Below are positions 43,155 through 52,544 of a DNA stretch of 64,000 nt, in pieces; within the stretch, counting starts at the first letter, position 1; each line of letters opens with the position of its first letter. The position numbers and the translations under genes are program-made. The stretch is from Dyadobacter sp. CY345 (GTDB taxonomy: Bacteria > Bacteroidota > Bacteroidia > Cytophagales > Spirosomataceae). The notes under the pieces are model-generated. The model was not told the DNA's origin. It made no database searches and saw nothing but the letters and a program-made list of their open reading frames with translations. The stretch is taken from assembly GCF_021502725.1 (NCBI RefSeq), contig NZ_JAKFFS010000001.1, positions 372,001 to 436,000 of the forward strand, given 5' to 3'.

Positions 43155-44717
43155 ATGCGTCTCTTTAAAATTAAAATCTATACCCATTCCACAAAATTAT
43201 TTTTAGCAATAATTATCTTGTTCATTACTTCTCAAATCGCTGTCGGACAAAAGAAAACTTCAAGACCCAACGTAATTTTTATCTATGCTGATGATTTGGG
43301 ATATGGAGATTTGAGTGCTTATGGTGCAACTAAAATCAGTACTCCAAATATCGACAGACTTGCGAAAGAAGGTTTGAAATTTACCAATGCCCATGCGACT
43401 TCCGCCACGTGCACACCTTCCCGGTATGCACTGATGACGGGAAATTACCCCTGGCGAAAAAAAGGAACGGGAGTTTTGCCGGGAAACGCCTCATTGATTG
43501 TGCCAACAGATAAAATTACTTTACCTCTGGTTTTTCAAAATGCGGGTTACAAAACCGGTATTGTCGGAAAATGGCATCTGGGTTTGGGAAGTCCCGGGAG
43601 AGATATTAATTGGAACAAGCCGTTAAAAGTCGGTCCAAACGAAGTTGGATTTGACTATGCTTATTTCTTTCCGGCAACTTCCGACCGCGTGCCGACAATT
43701 TTTATTGAAAATAACGATATTGTCGGTTATGAAAAAGAAGATCCCATTGAAGTCAATTATGTTGAGAAAATAGGGAAGGAACCAACAGGCAAGGAAAATC
43801 CAGAGTTATTGAAACTGCAAGCCTCACCGGATCACGGGCATAACAATACGATCGTGAATGGTATTGGAAGGATCGGCTGGATGAGCGGCGGAAAACGAAC
43901 GCGTTGGGCAGACGAGGAAATTGCGCATGTATTTTTGAGCAAGGCTGAACAGTTTATTGAAGAAAATCAAAAGAACCCGTTCTTCCTTTATTTCTCTTTG
44001 AACGACATCCACGTTCCCCGTATGCCAAGTACAGAATTCAAAGGAAAAAGCAAAATGGGGCTTCGAGGTGATGTGATCCTGCAAATGGATTGGACGGTAG
44101 GTGAAATTCTTAAAAAACTGGAAGCATTAGGTATGGAAGAAAATACGATGGTCATCTTTTCAAGCGATAATGGTCCTGTGTTGGATGATGGTTATGCCGA
44201 CAAAGCAGTTGAATTATCAGAAGGACACAAACCAGCCGGCGTACTACGAGGCGGAAAATATAGCTCTTTTGAAGGAGGAAGCCGTGTCCCTTGGCTTGTT
44301 CGCTGGGCTGGAACCATTAGGCCAGCTACGGTTTCCAATGCTCTGATTTGCCAGGTTGACTTATTATCATCCTTTGCCCAATTTTTCCAGCAAAAAATTG
44401 AGGACACAGAAGCTACCGATAGTTTTGCGATTATGGATGCGCTGATTGGAAAAACCAAGATCGGTCGTGAAAGTATTGTGAAGCAAGGCGGCGCATTATC
44501 CTATACAAAAGGAAACTGGAAATACATTGAGCCGAATACAAATCAACCAGTTGATAAATTAACCGGTACTGAGCTAGGCAATAATCCAAAACCTCAGCTT
44601 TATGACCTGAGTAAAGACCTCGGTGAAAAAAACAATCTCGCATCTCAATATCCCAATAAGGTAAAGTTAATGGCCGAAGAATTAGAGAGAATAAAAGATG
44701 CAGGTGGTAGCAGGTGA
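43155..44717 (+). CDS. Type I sulfatase, secreted
   Basis: A 520-residue arylsulfatase-family enzyme with a signal peptide (about 1-31). The formylglycine signature C-T-P-S-R (Cys86 to Arg90) is intact. Metal-binding residues are seen early in Y-A-D-D-L-G-Y-G-D, and later in F-S-S-D-N-G-P. Sulfatases of this class need a maturase to turn the cysteine into formylglycine; no such gene lies in the window, so it must be elsewhere. Likely substrates are sulfated sugars, in line with nearby glycoside hydrolases. Confidence 0.92.
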   Translation: MRLFKIKIYTHSTKLFLAIIILFITSQIAVGQKKTSRPNVIFIYADDLGYGDLSAYGATKISTPNIDRLAKEGLKFTNAHATSATCTPSRYALMTGNYPWRKKGTGVLPGNASLIVPTDKITLPLVFQNAGYKTGIVGKWHLGLGSPGRDINWNKPLKVGPNEVGFDYAYFFPATSDRVPTIFIENNDIVGYEKEDPIEVNYVEKIGKEPTGKENPELLKLQASPDHGHNNTIVNGIGRIGWMSGGKRTRWADEEIAHVFLSKAEQFIEENQKNPFFLYFSLNDIHVPRMPSTEFKGKSKMGLRGDVILQMDWTVGEILKKLEALGMEENTMVIFSSDNGPVLDDGYADKAVELSEGHKPAGVLRGGKYSSFEGGSRVPWLVRWAGTIRPATVSNALICQVDLLSSFAQFFQQKIEDTEATDSFAIMDALIGKTKIGRESIVKQGGALSYTKGNWKYIEPNTNQPVDKLTGTELGNNPKPQLYDLSKDLGEKNNLASQYPNKVKLMAEELERIKDAGGSR

Positions 44718-45113
44718 ATATTAATAAGAAAATAAATCAGATTATAGCCCTGGTAATCGAATAGAAACTATTCTATGTGATGTCTATAATTATCTCAAAA
44801 CTGAATGTTATTTACGAATTATGTCTATAATTTAATTAGATAGATAAAATATATTTTGTAGTATTGTGTATTTCGTATACTGCTTTTAAATAAAATTTTA
44901 TCCTAAGAAATTGCATAATTACCTGTAATGTTCAATGAAAGATCGCTTTTAGCTCTGATAAGTGTATTTTTTTGTTTTAACACTTTTGTAGTCGTTTTCA
45001 TTTTTTCTGTTACGAAAAATTTTTATCGAAATTATTTGCAGCGTAGTAAATTTTCTATAATATTGTAATGAAATAGAAATAGTTCTACTCTTGTAGAAAG
45101 TTTGCATTCGCCT
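44718..45113 (+). other. AT-rich gap before the secreted-protein group
   Basis: This gap is very AT-rich. It holds a 12-bp direct repeat ATGTCTATAATT (44780-44791 and 44821-44832) and a small hairpin TTCTAC/GTAGAA (45083-45098) right before the next gene. Apart from the small frame at 44928-45068 nothing coding is seen. Confidence 0.4.
44928..45068 (+). CDS. Possible 46-residue single-span membrane protein
   Basis: An uninterrupted short frame from ATG 44928 to TAA 45068. It reads as a short polar start (M-F-N-E-R-S), one long hydrophobic segment (about residues 7-28) and a basic tail (K-N-F-Y-R-N-Y-L-Q-R-S-K). That is a sensible small membrane protein with positive residues inside. It could also be chance in AT-rich DNA, because Phe/Ile/Val codons are favoured by composition. 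Confidence 0.25.
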   Translation: MFNERSLLALISVFFCFNTFVVVFIFSVTKNFYRNYLQRSKFSIIL

Positions 45114-46520
45114 ATGAAAAAAGCGTTTTACTTAAATTTCTTAGTCTTAGTAATTGGTACACTCCTAAACGTTGCGGTTGCGCAACCTGGTGATGCTGTA
45201 TATGCAAGTTCTGCGACTGGTGGTGGAGTGGCTCCTGGTCCTGCCATTTTACCAACAGGAACATTTTTGTCGGACAGTGTAAATAACGCAGCGAATGTTG
45301 CGGGTAATGTTAAGCCAAATTCCAAAGCTGCTCATTTGTCGGTGAGAAGTACGGCGGGTGTCGCAAGTGCATGGATACAACTTGCCTTTGCCTCGCAGGT
45401 GCCTGCAAATTCGACGAGCTATATTAAGATCTCGAACTATACTGGGACCGGAACGATATCGGTTCAGACATATACAAGTGTGTCAGGCACGGGAAGCCCG
45501 GTTTCTCCGACACCTGCGGCATACAAGACATACTTTACCAGTGACGGGAATCAATATTTAGCTATTACCCCCAGTGTGGGATATCGGTCAGTGCGGGTTA
45601 CGCTGGCCTCGGGCACTTTGCTTTCAACAAGTAATGTCGATGTTTATTATGCTTTTTACGGTCCGACTGCTGTAAACGACAGTAATCCATTTCCGTTCAA
45701 CGTTGCCGATTGCGGCTCTGCAAATGTCAGCACCGTAGGGATTTCCGGATTGTCGGTTGGTTCATTTGGCGTGGCTAATCCTGGAAGTGCGATTGATGGA
45801 GACGCAACTGGTTCTGGTTCTTCATTTTATGCAACTGGCTTAACTTTGCTCTCAGGTCATATTTTTCAAACTTTTTATTTTAATGGCCCATCTAATGCCG
45901 CTGATGCAGTAAGAATTATATTTTCGAAAAATGGCGCTTTTCTGGCAGCATCATTAGCTTCAAGTGTGAAAATTCAGGGATATAATGGGGCAGATGCAGT
46001 CGGGAGCTCCCAACCATTCAGCGCTTTGCTGGACGTAAGTTTATTATCTTCCTTGAATACAAATAACAATAAGGTAACAGCCTATTTCGCTCCCAAGGAC
46101 GCATCCGGGACTTCGGTAATATTTGACAGAGTTACTGTGGATCTTGATATCGGCTTACTCGGATTGACGCTGGGTGCCAGTGGTTTAAATATTTTCGATG
46201 TCCGCCGAGTACCCGATGTACCGGTGACATCAGATAAAACAGTCTGCTCAAATGTTGGTATCGTATCATTATCTGCTCTCGCGAGCCAGACAAATTTGGG
46301 ATTAGGTTTTATTTACAAATGGTATGATGCAATTCGGGACGGAAGTTTGCTGCAAGAAGCTCAAAACTATACAGTTAGCGGATTGACAACTGCTGGCCAG
46401 AATAGAAGTTATTTCGTAGATATTCAAAAAAGCGGGTGTCCAGTTACATCAGCAAGAAATATAGTGAACGTCACGGTCACGGAGGCGCCCATTACACCGC
46501 CCATTGCGCTCACCCCCTGA
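45114..46520 (+). CDS. Secreted surface protein with C-terminal Ig/PKD-like domain, no T9SS domain
   Basis: A 468-residue protein starting with a signal peptide (M-K-K-A-F-Y-L-N-F-L to A-V-A-Q). The ATG at 45114 is preferred over 45102. The body is rich in Ser, Thr, Gly and Val with beta-strand character, and two similar halves seem to follow one another. The last about 90 residues (from V-P-V-T-S-D-K-T-V-C-S) look like an Ig/PKD-type domain with paired cysteines, common in Bacteroidota adhesins. It stops after P-P-I-A-L-T-P without a sorting domain; the downstream frame has no continuation. Function unknown. Confidence 0.65.
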   Translation: MKKAFYLNFLVLVIGTLLNVAVAQPGDAVYASSATGGGVAPGPAILPTGTFLSDSVNNAANVAGNVKPNSKAAHLSVRSTAGVASAWIQLAFASQVPANSTSYIKISNYTGTGTISVQTYTSVSGTGSPVSPTPAAYKTYFTSDGNQYLAITPSVGYRSVRVTLASGTLLSTSNVDVYYAFYGPTAVNDSNPFPFNVADCGSANVSTVGISGLSVGSFGVANPGSAIDGDATGSGSSFYATGLTLLSGHIFQTFYFNGPSNAADAVRIIFSKNGAFLAASLASSVKIQGYNGADAVGSSQPFSALLDVSLLSSLNTNNNKVTAYFAPKDASGTSVIFDRVTVDLDIGLLGLTLGASGLNIFDVRRVPDVPVTSDKTVCSNVGIVSLSALASQTNLGLGFIYKWYDAIRDGSLLQEAQNYTVSGLTTAGQNRSYFVDIQKSGCPVTSARNIVNVTVTEAPITPPIALTP

Positions 46521-47120
46521 CACTGGGATTCTAACAATTAAATTATAAAGCTCTTTAAATAAATATTTCTCACCACTTAATTAATCAATATGAAAAAAGT
46601 ATACTCCCCAACAGACTAACTGGTCGGTTTGAAATGTCGCCTCAGTGCGCCTGTACCGACATTAGTAAATCCCCAAAGCTTAGAGTGCAAATGTTTTGCT
46701 CACCCTATTTTCAAGTGAACTTTTCTATTTTTTGAAGTGAACGTGATTTCAAAAAAGTTAGAACAGGAAAGGTATATCCTGTTTTTTATAGAAGAGAATT
46801 AATTAAAGAGCATTTAAATCTTGCTGACGTTTATAGTTGAGCGTTTGAGTTTAATTATGTAATTGTTAGTTTGAAAAGCGTTTTAAACCCTAATGAATCG
46901 TCAATTCCTCTAATTAATCAGTGTACAACGTTATGAAAAACAAGTTAAGCTCGGTCTGTCCGGATTTGCCGGATATTGCCTGACTCTAATTCTGCAAATA
47001 AAGTGAATATACTGTCACACTGTCGAGCCAATATTGGTTCCGGGAGAGGTATGTTCGCTGATTAAAAAAAACAAACTTCTAGCATCAAAAAATCTAAAAA
47101 AAATTTAACACAATCTTTTT
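46521..47120 (+). other. 600-bp intergenic gap with two very short frames
   Basis: No supported gene. Two ATGs open frames that end at once: 46590 (M-K-K-V-Y-S-P-T-D) and 46933 (M-K-N-K-L-S-S-V-C-P then stop). Both begin like signal peptides. A terminator-like hairpin lies at 46762-46788. The gap may hold promoter and leader sequences for the following secreted proteins or decayed gene starts. Confidence 0.4.
46762..46788 (+). terminator. Terminator-like hairpin in the 46.5-47.1 kb gap
   Basis: AACAGGA (46762-46768) pairs with TCCTGTT (46777-46783), then TTTT. It is about 240 bp after the preceding stop codon. Confidence 0.55.
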
Positions 47121-47825
47121 ATGAAAAAGGTCATTGCTTCTCTTTGCCTAAGCTTCATGTTTGTTGTTGCAGCTTTTTCTGCTTCAAGTGCGGCTGTTAT
47201 TCCCGGTGGAACATATTATGTGGTTGCCGGAGAATCTTTTTCTCTTACGCCTGGTACCGGATCTGTATACGAATTCAAATGGCTGTTGAATCCTGGCAGT
47301 GGCCAGATTCCAATTGATTTGTTAGGGACCACAGGTGGTGCTTTTGTAAGAACTTTCGGTACTGCTACGGATACGCAAGTTGTAAAAAATGTATTACAAT
47401 TAAGCGTTTTAAGTGAAGCTGCTGGCTGTTTGTCTGACATCATTGAACACACCATTATCGTATTGCCAAAAATTACTATTTCACTGACTGTGCCGCAGGG
47501 ACAAGATAATTTCTGTTTGAATCAGGTAGTTAATACCAACCTCACCGCCTCCATAACAGCAGTTACCGGCCTTGGCGATTACGGAGTAACTATTTCTTCT
47601 GCATTTCTATGGAAAAATGGGGAAACGACGATACCCGGAGAAACTGGAAGTATCTTGGCAGTTACGTCTGCTGGTACTTACAGCGCATTAACAAGTTACA
47701 TACTCCCAACATCCGGAACCTGGCAAGCAACTGCTTCAAAATTGGTAAACAGCGTCAATTCGCTTTCAAAAGAGATCAGAAACAACCTTCCTGTTCCAAC
47801 GCTTCCATCGATTACGCTTAACTAA
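47121..47825 (+). CDS. Small secreted protein with Ig/PKD-like fold, no T9SS domain
   Basis: A 234-residue protein with a signal peptide (M-K-K-V-I-A-S-L-C-L to S-S-A-A). The mature part has two beta-sandwich-like stretches: G-G-T-Y-Y-V-V-A-G-E-S-F-S-L-T-P resembles the start of Ig-like/PKD domains, and each has a cysteine. It lacks a C-terminal sorting domain. It is followed 58 bp later by a protein that has one, so the two may be secreted as a set. No family name can be given. Confidence 0.65.
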   Translation: MKKVIASLCLSFMFVVAAFSASSAAVIPGGTYYVVAGESFSLTPGTGSVYEFKWLLNPGSGQIPIDLLGTTGGAFVRTFGTATDTQVVKNVLQLSVLSEAAGCLSDIIEHTIIVLPKITISLTVPQGQDNFCLNQVVNTNLTASITAVTGLGDYGVTISSAFLWKNGETTIPGETGSILAVTSAGTYSALTSYILPTSGTWQATASKLVNSVNSLSKEIRNNLPVPTLPSITLN

Positions 47826-47883
47826 TGTGCTTTTTGTTCAATTTGTTTTATTTAGACAGAAAGGATACTTCCTTGTTCTATCC

Positions 47884-48981
47884 ATGAAAATCGTAACCTT
47901 ACTCATATCAGTTATGCTTGTTTTGCCCATCCTTGCCTTTGCGCAAGGTGGTGCAAAACTGGTATCGATATGTAAGGGAACAACATTGAGGTTAAAAGCG
48001 GAATCTTCGGGCGCTTTTAGTTATGAGTGGCTGAAAGATGGAATCATTGTGCCGGGTGAATCAAGTAGCCAGATTGTCGCTTCGGAGGCGGGAAATTATT
48101 CAGTCTTTGCGCTAAATGCTGCGGGTTGCAGTTCTGAAATTTCGATAGTGATCCAGCTTTCTTATCATGTGCCCACAGCGGTAGATGACCAAATGTCTGG
48201 CAAGACAAATGAGCTTCTGCTTTTGGATGTATTAAAAAACGATCAATCATTATGCGCAGAACTTGATACTGCGACCATCAACGTGAACAGTACTGCTGCC
48301 CATGGTGTAATATTTAAAAAGGAAGGTAAGTTTTTGTTCAAACCTGAACGTGATTTTGAAGGCACAGATTCTTTCACTTATGCTGTCAGAGATAAAAGTG
48401 GTCAGATTACCAATATTGCTACGGTCACAATCGACCTGTCAGCTTCTCCGCTGCCGGTCCAGTTGATCAGCTTTAATGCTGTAAAAAAAGAGATGACTTC
48501 ATTTCTTACCTGGGCTACTTCTATGGAAATGAACAGTGATCGGTTTGAAATTGAGCGAAGTCCGGATGCCAGGTCCTGGAATAAACTTGGAGAGGTTTTG
48601 GCTGTTTTCGAAAGCAACACAGAGCATAGTTATGACTTCACCGATGAAAATCCGGAATCAGGCTTGAATTATTACCGGCTGAAAATGATTGATCGTGACG
48701 GCACTTTTGCTTACAGCCATATCAAATCGGTTTACTTTCCTGAATTTACCTGGGCAAAACTTTTTCCAAACCCGGTTAATGATGTCCTGAATGTAATTTT
48801 TAATAATAGAAGAGTAAGAAAAATCCGTTTGATCGATTCTTTCGGCCGCGTAGTGTACGATGGAAAGATTAATTCCAATACTTTAAAATTAGCGATGAAA
48901 TCGTACGTTCATGGAGTATACTTCATTCACCTTGAACAGGACGATGGAATGGTAAGAGTTTTCAAGATAATGCATGAATAA
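47884..48981 (+). CDS. T9SS-exported surface protein with Ig-like and cadherin-like domains
   Basis: A 365-residue protein. The signal peptide (M-K-I-V-T-L-L-I to A-F-A-Q) starts at ATG 47884; a GTG at 47827 would add an unlikely lead. An Ig-like domain (about 25-95) and a cadherin/Ig_17-type module (P-T-A-V-D-D-Q, D-V-L-K-N-D, F-E-G-T-D-S-F-T-Y-A-V-R-D) follow. A fibronectin-like segment comes next, then a C-terminal type A sorting domain opening L-F-P-N-P-V-N-D-V-L-N-V. The sorting domain targets it to the PorQ-containing T9SS; likely surface anchored. Adhesion is the probable role, inferred from domains. Confidence 0.75.
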   Translation: MKIVTLLISVMLVLPILAFAQGGAKLVSICKGTTLRLKAESSGAFSYEWLKDGIIVPGESSSQIVASEAGNYSVFALNAAGCSSEISIVIQLSYHVPTAVDDQMSGKTNELLLLDVLKNDQSLCAELDTATINVNSTAAHGVIFKKEGKFLFKPERDFEGTDSFTYAVRDKSGQITNIATVTIDLSASPLPVQLISFNAVKKEMTSFLTWATSMEMNSDRFEIERSPDARSWNKLGEVLAVFESNTEHSYDFTDENPESGLNYYRLKMIDRDGTFAYSHIKSVYFPEFTWAKLFPNPVNDVLNVIFNNRRVRKIRLIDSFGRVVYDGKINSNTLKLAMKSYVHGVYFIHLEQDDGMVRVFKIMHE

Positions 48982-49002
48982 TAGTGAGGATTTGTTTTTA
49001 TT

Positions 49003-49038
49003 AATCCCTTTTCGAGTTGGTCTCGGAAAGGGATTTTT
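49003..49038 (+). terminator. Terminator after the cadherin-like protein
   Basis: AATCCCTTTTCGAG (49003-49016) pairs, with one G-T wobble, with CTCGGAAAGGGATT (49022-49035), followed by T residues. Confidence 0.82.
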
Positions 49039-49121
49039 GTTTAATAGTAATTTGAATATGTATGTGACGAGTATGTAAATAGCCGTCTTATATGAAGTTG
49101 TTACACTATAACATATTGATT

Positions 49122-50426
49122 ATGAACAGAAATTTATTTTTTAGATCAATATGTATCCTTTTGGGTTTCAGTTTGCCAGGGCATCTGCTTCTAGCCCAGA
49201 CCAACTATATGGAGCAGAATTTTTCTGGCGGCGGTCCGTTTGTCAATGCTAATCCGGATGCCGGCCAGTTTAGCCATCTGATTACTACGAACGCAGCTTC
49301 ATCAAAATTTGAGTTTGGGCCGGGATATATGGATATGACCAGATTAGTCGCAACCAATGGCGGACTTGTACGGGCGGTTAGGGCGGTCCCATTTTCGCCC
49401 AATCCGGAAACTTTATATATCCAGATCACTTTTAGTGTTATGGAAATAAGCGTGGCAGATTTGAATGCTGTTTACTTTTATTCCGGTGAAAATTTTTCAG
49501 GAACCAACAGCACTTTTCCTCCTAACACAAATCTGTTCAGCAGATTTACAATCGATTTTTTAGCGTCTTCTTTTGTCGTGCATGACATTCAAACGAACAA
49601 GAAAAGCAGTCCTTTACCACTGCAAACGCCTGTGACAATTACCTGGGTTCTCAACAATTCTTCGGACGGACACATTTATCGAAAGCCTGAAAGTTCTGCC
49701 AATCCGGATTATAAAGTGATGCCTAAAAAATATGATCTCTGGGTGAATGAGACGTTACTGGTCGATGAGGCTGATGCATATCCGGGAAGTTCTGCCTATT
49801 CGATTAACAAGCTTTCGAATTTTGAAATCAGATTCTGGACCGGTGTGGGAAGAGTTCGTTTTGGTAGTCTGAGGATACGGGATATCACGGGAATTCTCCC
49901 GTTGCGTCTTGTTTATTTAGATGTTAAAAGGGATAACGGAAAAGCTATGATATCATGGCAAACTGAGCGGCAAAACGGGACTGATTTGTTTGTCGTCAAG
50001 AAAAGCAAAAACAAGATGTTTTATGAGATAATAGATTCAGTAAGCGCCGAAACCGGAGGTGATCATATATATTCAATTTATGATCATGAACCTTTTTATG
50101 GTACGAATTACTATAAAGTTGAGCAGGTTGATCAGTATGGAAATTTGATTGATTCGAAGGAATTTATTTTTTCATTGGAAACTGAAACCGAACCATTTAT
50201 ATTCCCAAACCCATCTTCGCGTCATCTTATTAGAATCAACACCGGTGGGACAAGTTTCGATTTCCTGAAAATATATGATATTCATGGGCAAGAGATTGAC
50301 TTCAAAGCTGACTTAAATAATGATATGATTGAAATTAAACCATGCAAGACCATGTTGAGTGAGATATATATTCTTTCTTTTGTTCAAAATGGCAAAGTTG
50401 CGTTTCTACGATTTCTCGTCGAATAA
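49122..50426 (+). CDS. T9SS-exported protein of unknown function
   Basis: A 434-residue protein with a signal peptide from ATG 49122 (M-N-R-N-L-F-F to L-L-L-A-Q); an ATG at 49092 only adds non-signal residues. The central part (about 30-260) is beta-rich and lectin/sugar-binding-like in composition, with W-V-N-E-T-L-L-V-D-E and F-E-I-R-F-W-T-G. A fibronectin-like piece follows, then a C-terminal sorting region with P-F-I-F-P-N-P-S-S-R. The final residues, F-L-R-F-L-V-E, differ somewhat from the usual basic end. Function unknown. Confidence 0.7.
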   Translation: MNRNLFFRSICILLGFSLPGHLLLAQTNYMEQNFSGGGPFVNANPDAGQFSHLITTNAASSKFEFGPGYMDMTRLVATNGGLVRAVRAVPFSPNPETLYIQITFSVMEISVADLNAVYFYSGENFSGTNSTFPPNTNLFSRFTIDFLASSFVVHDIQTNKKSSPLPLQTPVTITWVLNNSSDGHIYRKPESSANPDYKVMPKKYDLWVNETLLVDEADAYPGSSAYSINKLSNFEIRFWTGVGRVRFGSLRIRDITGILPLRLVYLDVKRDNGKAMISWQTERQNGTDLFVVKKSKNKMFYEIIDSVSAETGGDHIYSIYDHEPFYGTNYYKVEQVDQYGNLIDSKEFIFSLETETEPFIFPNPSSRHLIRINTGGTSFDFLKIYDIHGQEIDFKADLNNDMIEIKPCKTMLSEIYILSFVQNGKVAFLRFLVE

Positions 50427-50513
50427 GGATAGCTTAGTAGAAATAAATTTATAAAATCTATTGTGATTTGTAGGGTCTATTGTGTTAATTTGGCATCTAC
50501 ATTTTAAATAGCC

Positions 50514-51122
50514 ATGCGCACAATCCCTCATCTACAAGAAATTCCCGATGATAAAGTCATTTGGCAGCGTTTTCTTGCCGGTGAAGCGGATGCTTTTGAG
50601 CGTTTGATGACGCTTCATTTTCGTACCTTGTTTCATTATGGAAGCAAATTCTCCAAAGACAAAGAATTTGTGAAGGATAACATTCAGGACTTGTTTCTGG
50701 TTTTGTGGGAACGCCGTCAAAATCTTAGCAGCGATATCGTTGTAAAACCTTACATGATGGCCTCTTTGCGTCGTTTGATGCATCGTAATGCAAAGTCAAA
50801 GCCGTTGCTGTCGGATTACCCGTTTGAAGATTATAATGGAGATTTTGAAATTGAATTTTCTGTCGAGGAAGAATATATTGAAAATGAGTCCAGTCTGGTC
50901 CTTACACAAAAACTTAAAAGGCTTTTAGATGAACTTCCTGAAAGACAAAAGGAAGTGATTTATTTGAAGTTTTTCCAGGAGATGGATCGTGGTCAGATCT
51001 CAGAGATTATGAATATCTCTCCGCAAACGGTTTCAAATCTTCTTCAAATTGCAATTAAACAGCTTAAAAGGTATTGGAAAGTTGAGTTTCTAACGCTTCT
51101 ATTAATTCATTTTTTTGTTTGA
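50514..51122 (+). CDS. ECF-family RNA polymerase sigma factor
   Basis: A 202-residue sigma-70 family factor. Region 2 is at about 26-90 (D-A-F-E-R-L-M, then D-N-I-Q-D-L-F-L-V-L-W-E), and region 4 is at about 135-190 (L-D-E-L-P-E-R-Q-K-E-V-I, with helix-turn-helix S-P-Q-T-V-S-N-L-L). It is followed by a FecR-family anti-sigma gene and a SusC with an STN domain. This is the standard Bacteroidota cell-surface signalling set, in which substrate binding outside frees the sigma factor to transcribe uptake genes. Confidence 0.92.
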   Translation: MRTIPHLQEIPDDKVIWQRFLAGEADAFERLMTLHFRTLFHYGSKFSKDKEFVKDNIQDLFLVLWERRQNLSSDIVVKPYMMASLRRLMHRNAKSKPLLSDYPFEDYNGDFEIEFSVEEEYIENESSLVLTQKLKRLLDELPERQKEVIYLKFFQEMDRGQISEIMNISPQTVSNLLQIAIKQLKRYWKVEFLTLLLIHFFV

Positions 51123-51302
51123 GCTTAGTTTATAACCTTGTTCTCTTCCAGTTCCTCATTTTTTACACGCGTTTTAAGTTATTAAAACCGCAGTCAGACA
51201 TCTCCGAATATTCGATCTATCAACTTTTTTATAAATACTTTAAATTTTAATGGTATCTGATGATTGTTTCTGTCTATCGTATGATAGAAGCATGAAGATT
51301 AT

Positions 51303-52430
51303 ATGAACCATTATAAAAAATACGGGACTGAAGATTTTGTCTGGGATTCATTTTTCCGCCAGTGGGTACTCGCACCGACCAGAGAAATGGATTTTGCCTG
51401 GAGAAATTGGCTTGTTGAAAATCCTGATATGTCTGAAAAAATAAGTCAGGCAAAAATAATTGTGCAGTCTTTACAAGTAAGAGAACAGGAAATATCAAAC
51501 CTCGAAATTTCCCGGATCGTAAAAGAAACTATTGCCAAAACAAATCCCCTGACTCCTGAATATGCTGAGCTGAAAAACGATCATTTCAGACCTTTTTATA
51601 AAAAAATCTGGTTCAAATTTGCTGCTTCCTTTGCTGTTATAATGTTCGTCGGGCTGCTTGCAAAGTCTAGATTAGAAGATGGAAAACCAACTAGCCTTTC
51701 AGGAAATTTTACCAAAACGGTTTCGGACAAAGATTTGCTGATTGAAAAAGTCAATAACACGACTTCGCCCTTAATCATCCTGTTGCAAGATAGCAGCAGG
51801 ATCACGCTAGCTCCTGAGAGTAAGCTTCGTTATGCTGAAAAGTTCTCTGCAACAAAACGAGAAGTGTATCTGACAGGCGAGGCATTTTTTGATATCAGCA
51901 AAGATGCCAATCGCCCGTTTTTTGTATATGCAAATGAGTTAGTGACCAAAGTATTAGGTACCAGCTTCACAATCAGAGCTTACAAAACGTCAAAGGAAGT
52001 AACGGTGGAAGTGAAAACCGGGAGGGTTTCAGTTTTCACGCAGTTGGATCCGTATAAAAAATCGAAGGAGTCCAATAATGAACTGGACGGTATCGTGCTT
52101 TCTCCAAATCAGAAAATTATTTACGCCAGAGACCAGGTCCGCATGGTCAAGACACTTGTGGAAAAACCTGAAATAGTTGTTTCAAAAGCACAAACCCCAC
52201 AATTTATCTTCGAAGATGTGCCTGCCACAGTGGCTTTCGACTCTATTGGAAAAGCATATGGAATTGACATTTTGTATGACGAAGACATTTTGCGGGATTG
52301 CCCGTTAACGGCAATTCTGGAAAATCAGACTTTGCATGAAAAGCTGACCATTATTTGCAAAGCCATTGAGGCCAATTACGAAATACTGGATGGGCAAATT
52401 GTGATTCATGGCAAAGGGTGTAAGAATTAA
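51303..52430 (+). CDS. FecR-family anti-sigma factor
   Basis: A 375-residue inner-membrane protein. The N-terminal cytosolic part (1-100) should hold the ECF sigma, one transmembrane segment lies at 104-120, and the periplasmic FecR domain follows (about 165-265; V-Y-L-T-G-E-A-F-F-D-I-S and F-V-Y-A-N-E-L-V-T-K-V-L-G-T-S-F). A C-terminal segment resembles the secretin/STN-like domain that touches SusC. It sits 180 bp after the sigma gene and 207 bp before the SusC start, with a structured leader between. Confidence 0.92.
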   Translation: MNHYKKYGTEDFVWDSFFRQWVLAPTREMDFAWRNWLVENPDMSEKISQAKIIVQSLQVREQEISNLEISRIVKETIAKTNPLTPEYAELKNDHFRPFYKKIWFKFAASFAVIMFVGLLAKSRLEDGKPTSLSGNFTKTVSDKDLLIEKVNNTTSPLIILLQDSSRITLAPESKLRYAEKFSATKREVYLTGEAFFDISKDANRPFFVYANELVTKVLGTSFTIRAYKTSKEVTVEVKTGRVSVFTQLDPYKKSKESNNELDGIVLSPNQKIIYARDQVRMVKTLVEKPEIVVSKAQTPQFIFEDVPATVAFDSIGKAYGIDILYDEDILRDCPLTAILENQTLHEKLTIICKAIEANYEILDGQIVIHGKGCKN

Positions 52431-52514
52431 AATCTGAATAGGAAATATCTATCTTCTAACCCTAAAATTCATACCATTTGACATTATCCTGAACCACTAT
52501 TACCAAATAAAAAA

Positions 52515-52544
52515 GAGCCGGTAATGTTCCCGCATTACCGGCTC
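52515..52544 (+). promoter_or_regulatory. Strong hairpin in the SusC leader
   Basis: GAGCCGGTAATG (52515-52526) pairs perfectly with CATTACCGGCTC (52533-52544) around a 6-nt loop. No T-run follows on the plus strand; an A-rich flank makes it resemble a minus-strand terminator. A second small hairpin, CCTCC/GGAGG, follows at 52575-52588. Confidence 0.55.

Noticed and set aside
44780..44832. 12-bp direct repeat ATGTCTATAATT as flanks of an inserted element
   Set aside because: The 29 bp between copies contains nothing like a mobile element, and the DNA is AT-rich enough for chance.
46506..46545. The 468-residue secreted protein as a frameshifted longer gene
   Set aside because: Reading past its stop gives another stop after six codons, and no sorting-domain sequence is seen in any frame downstream before the next signal peptide.
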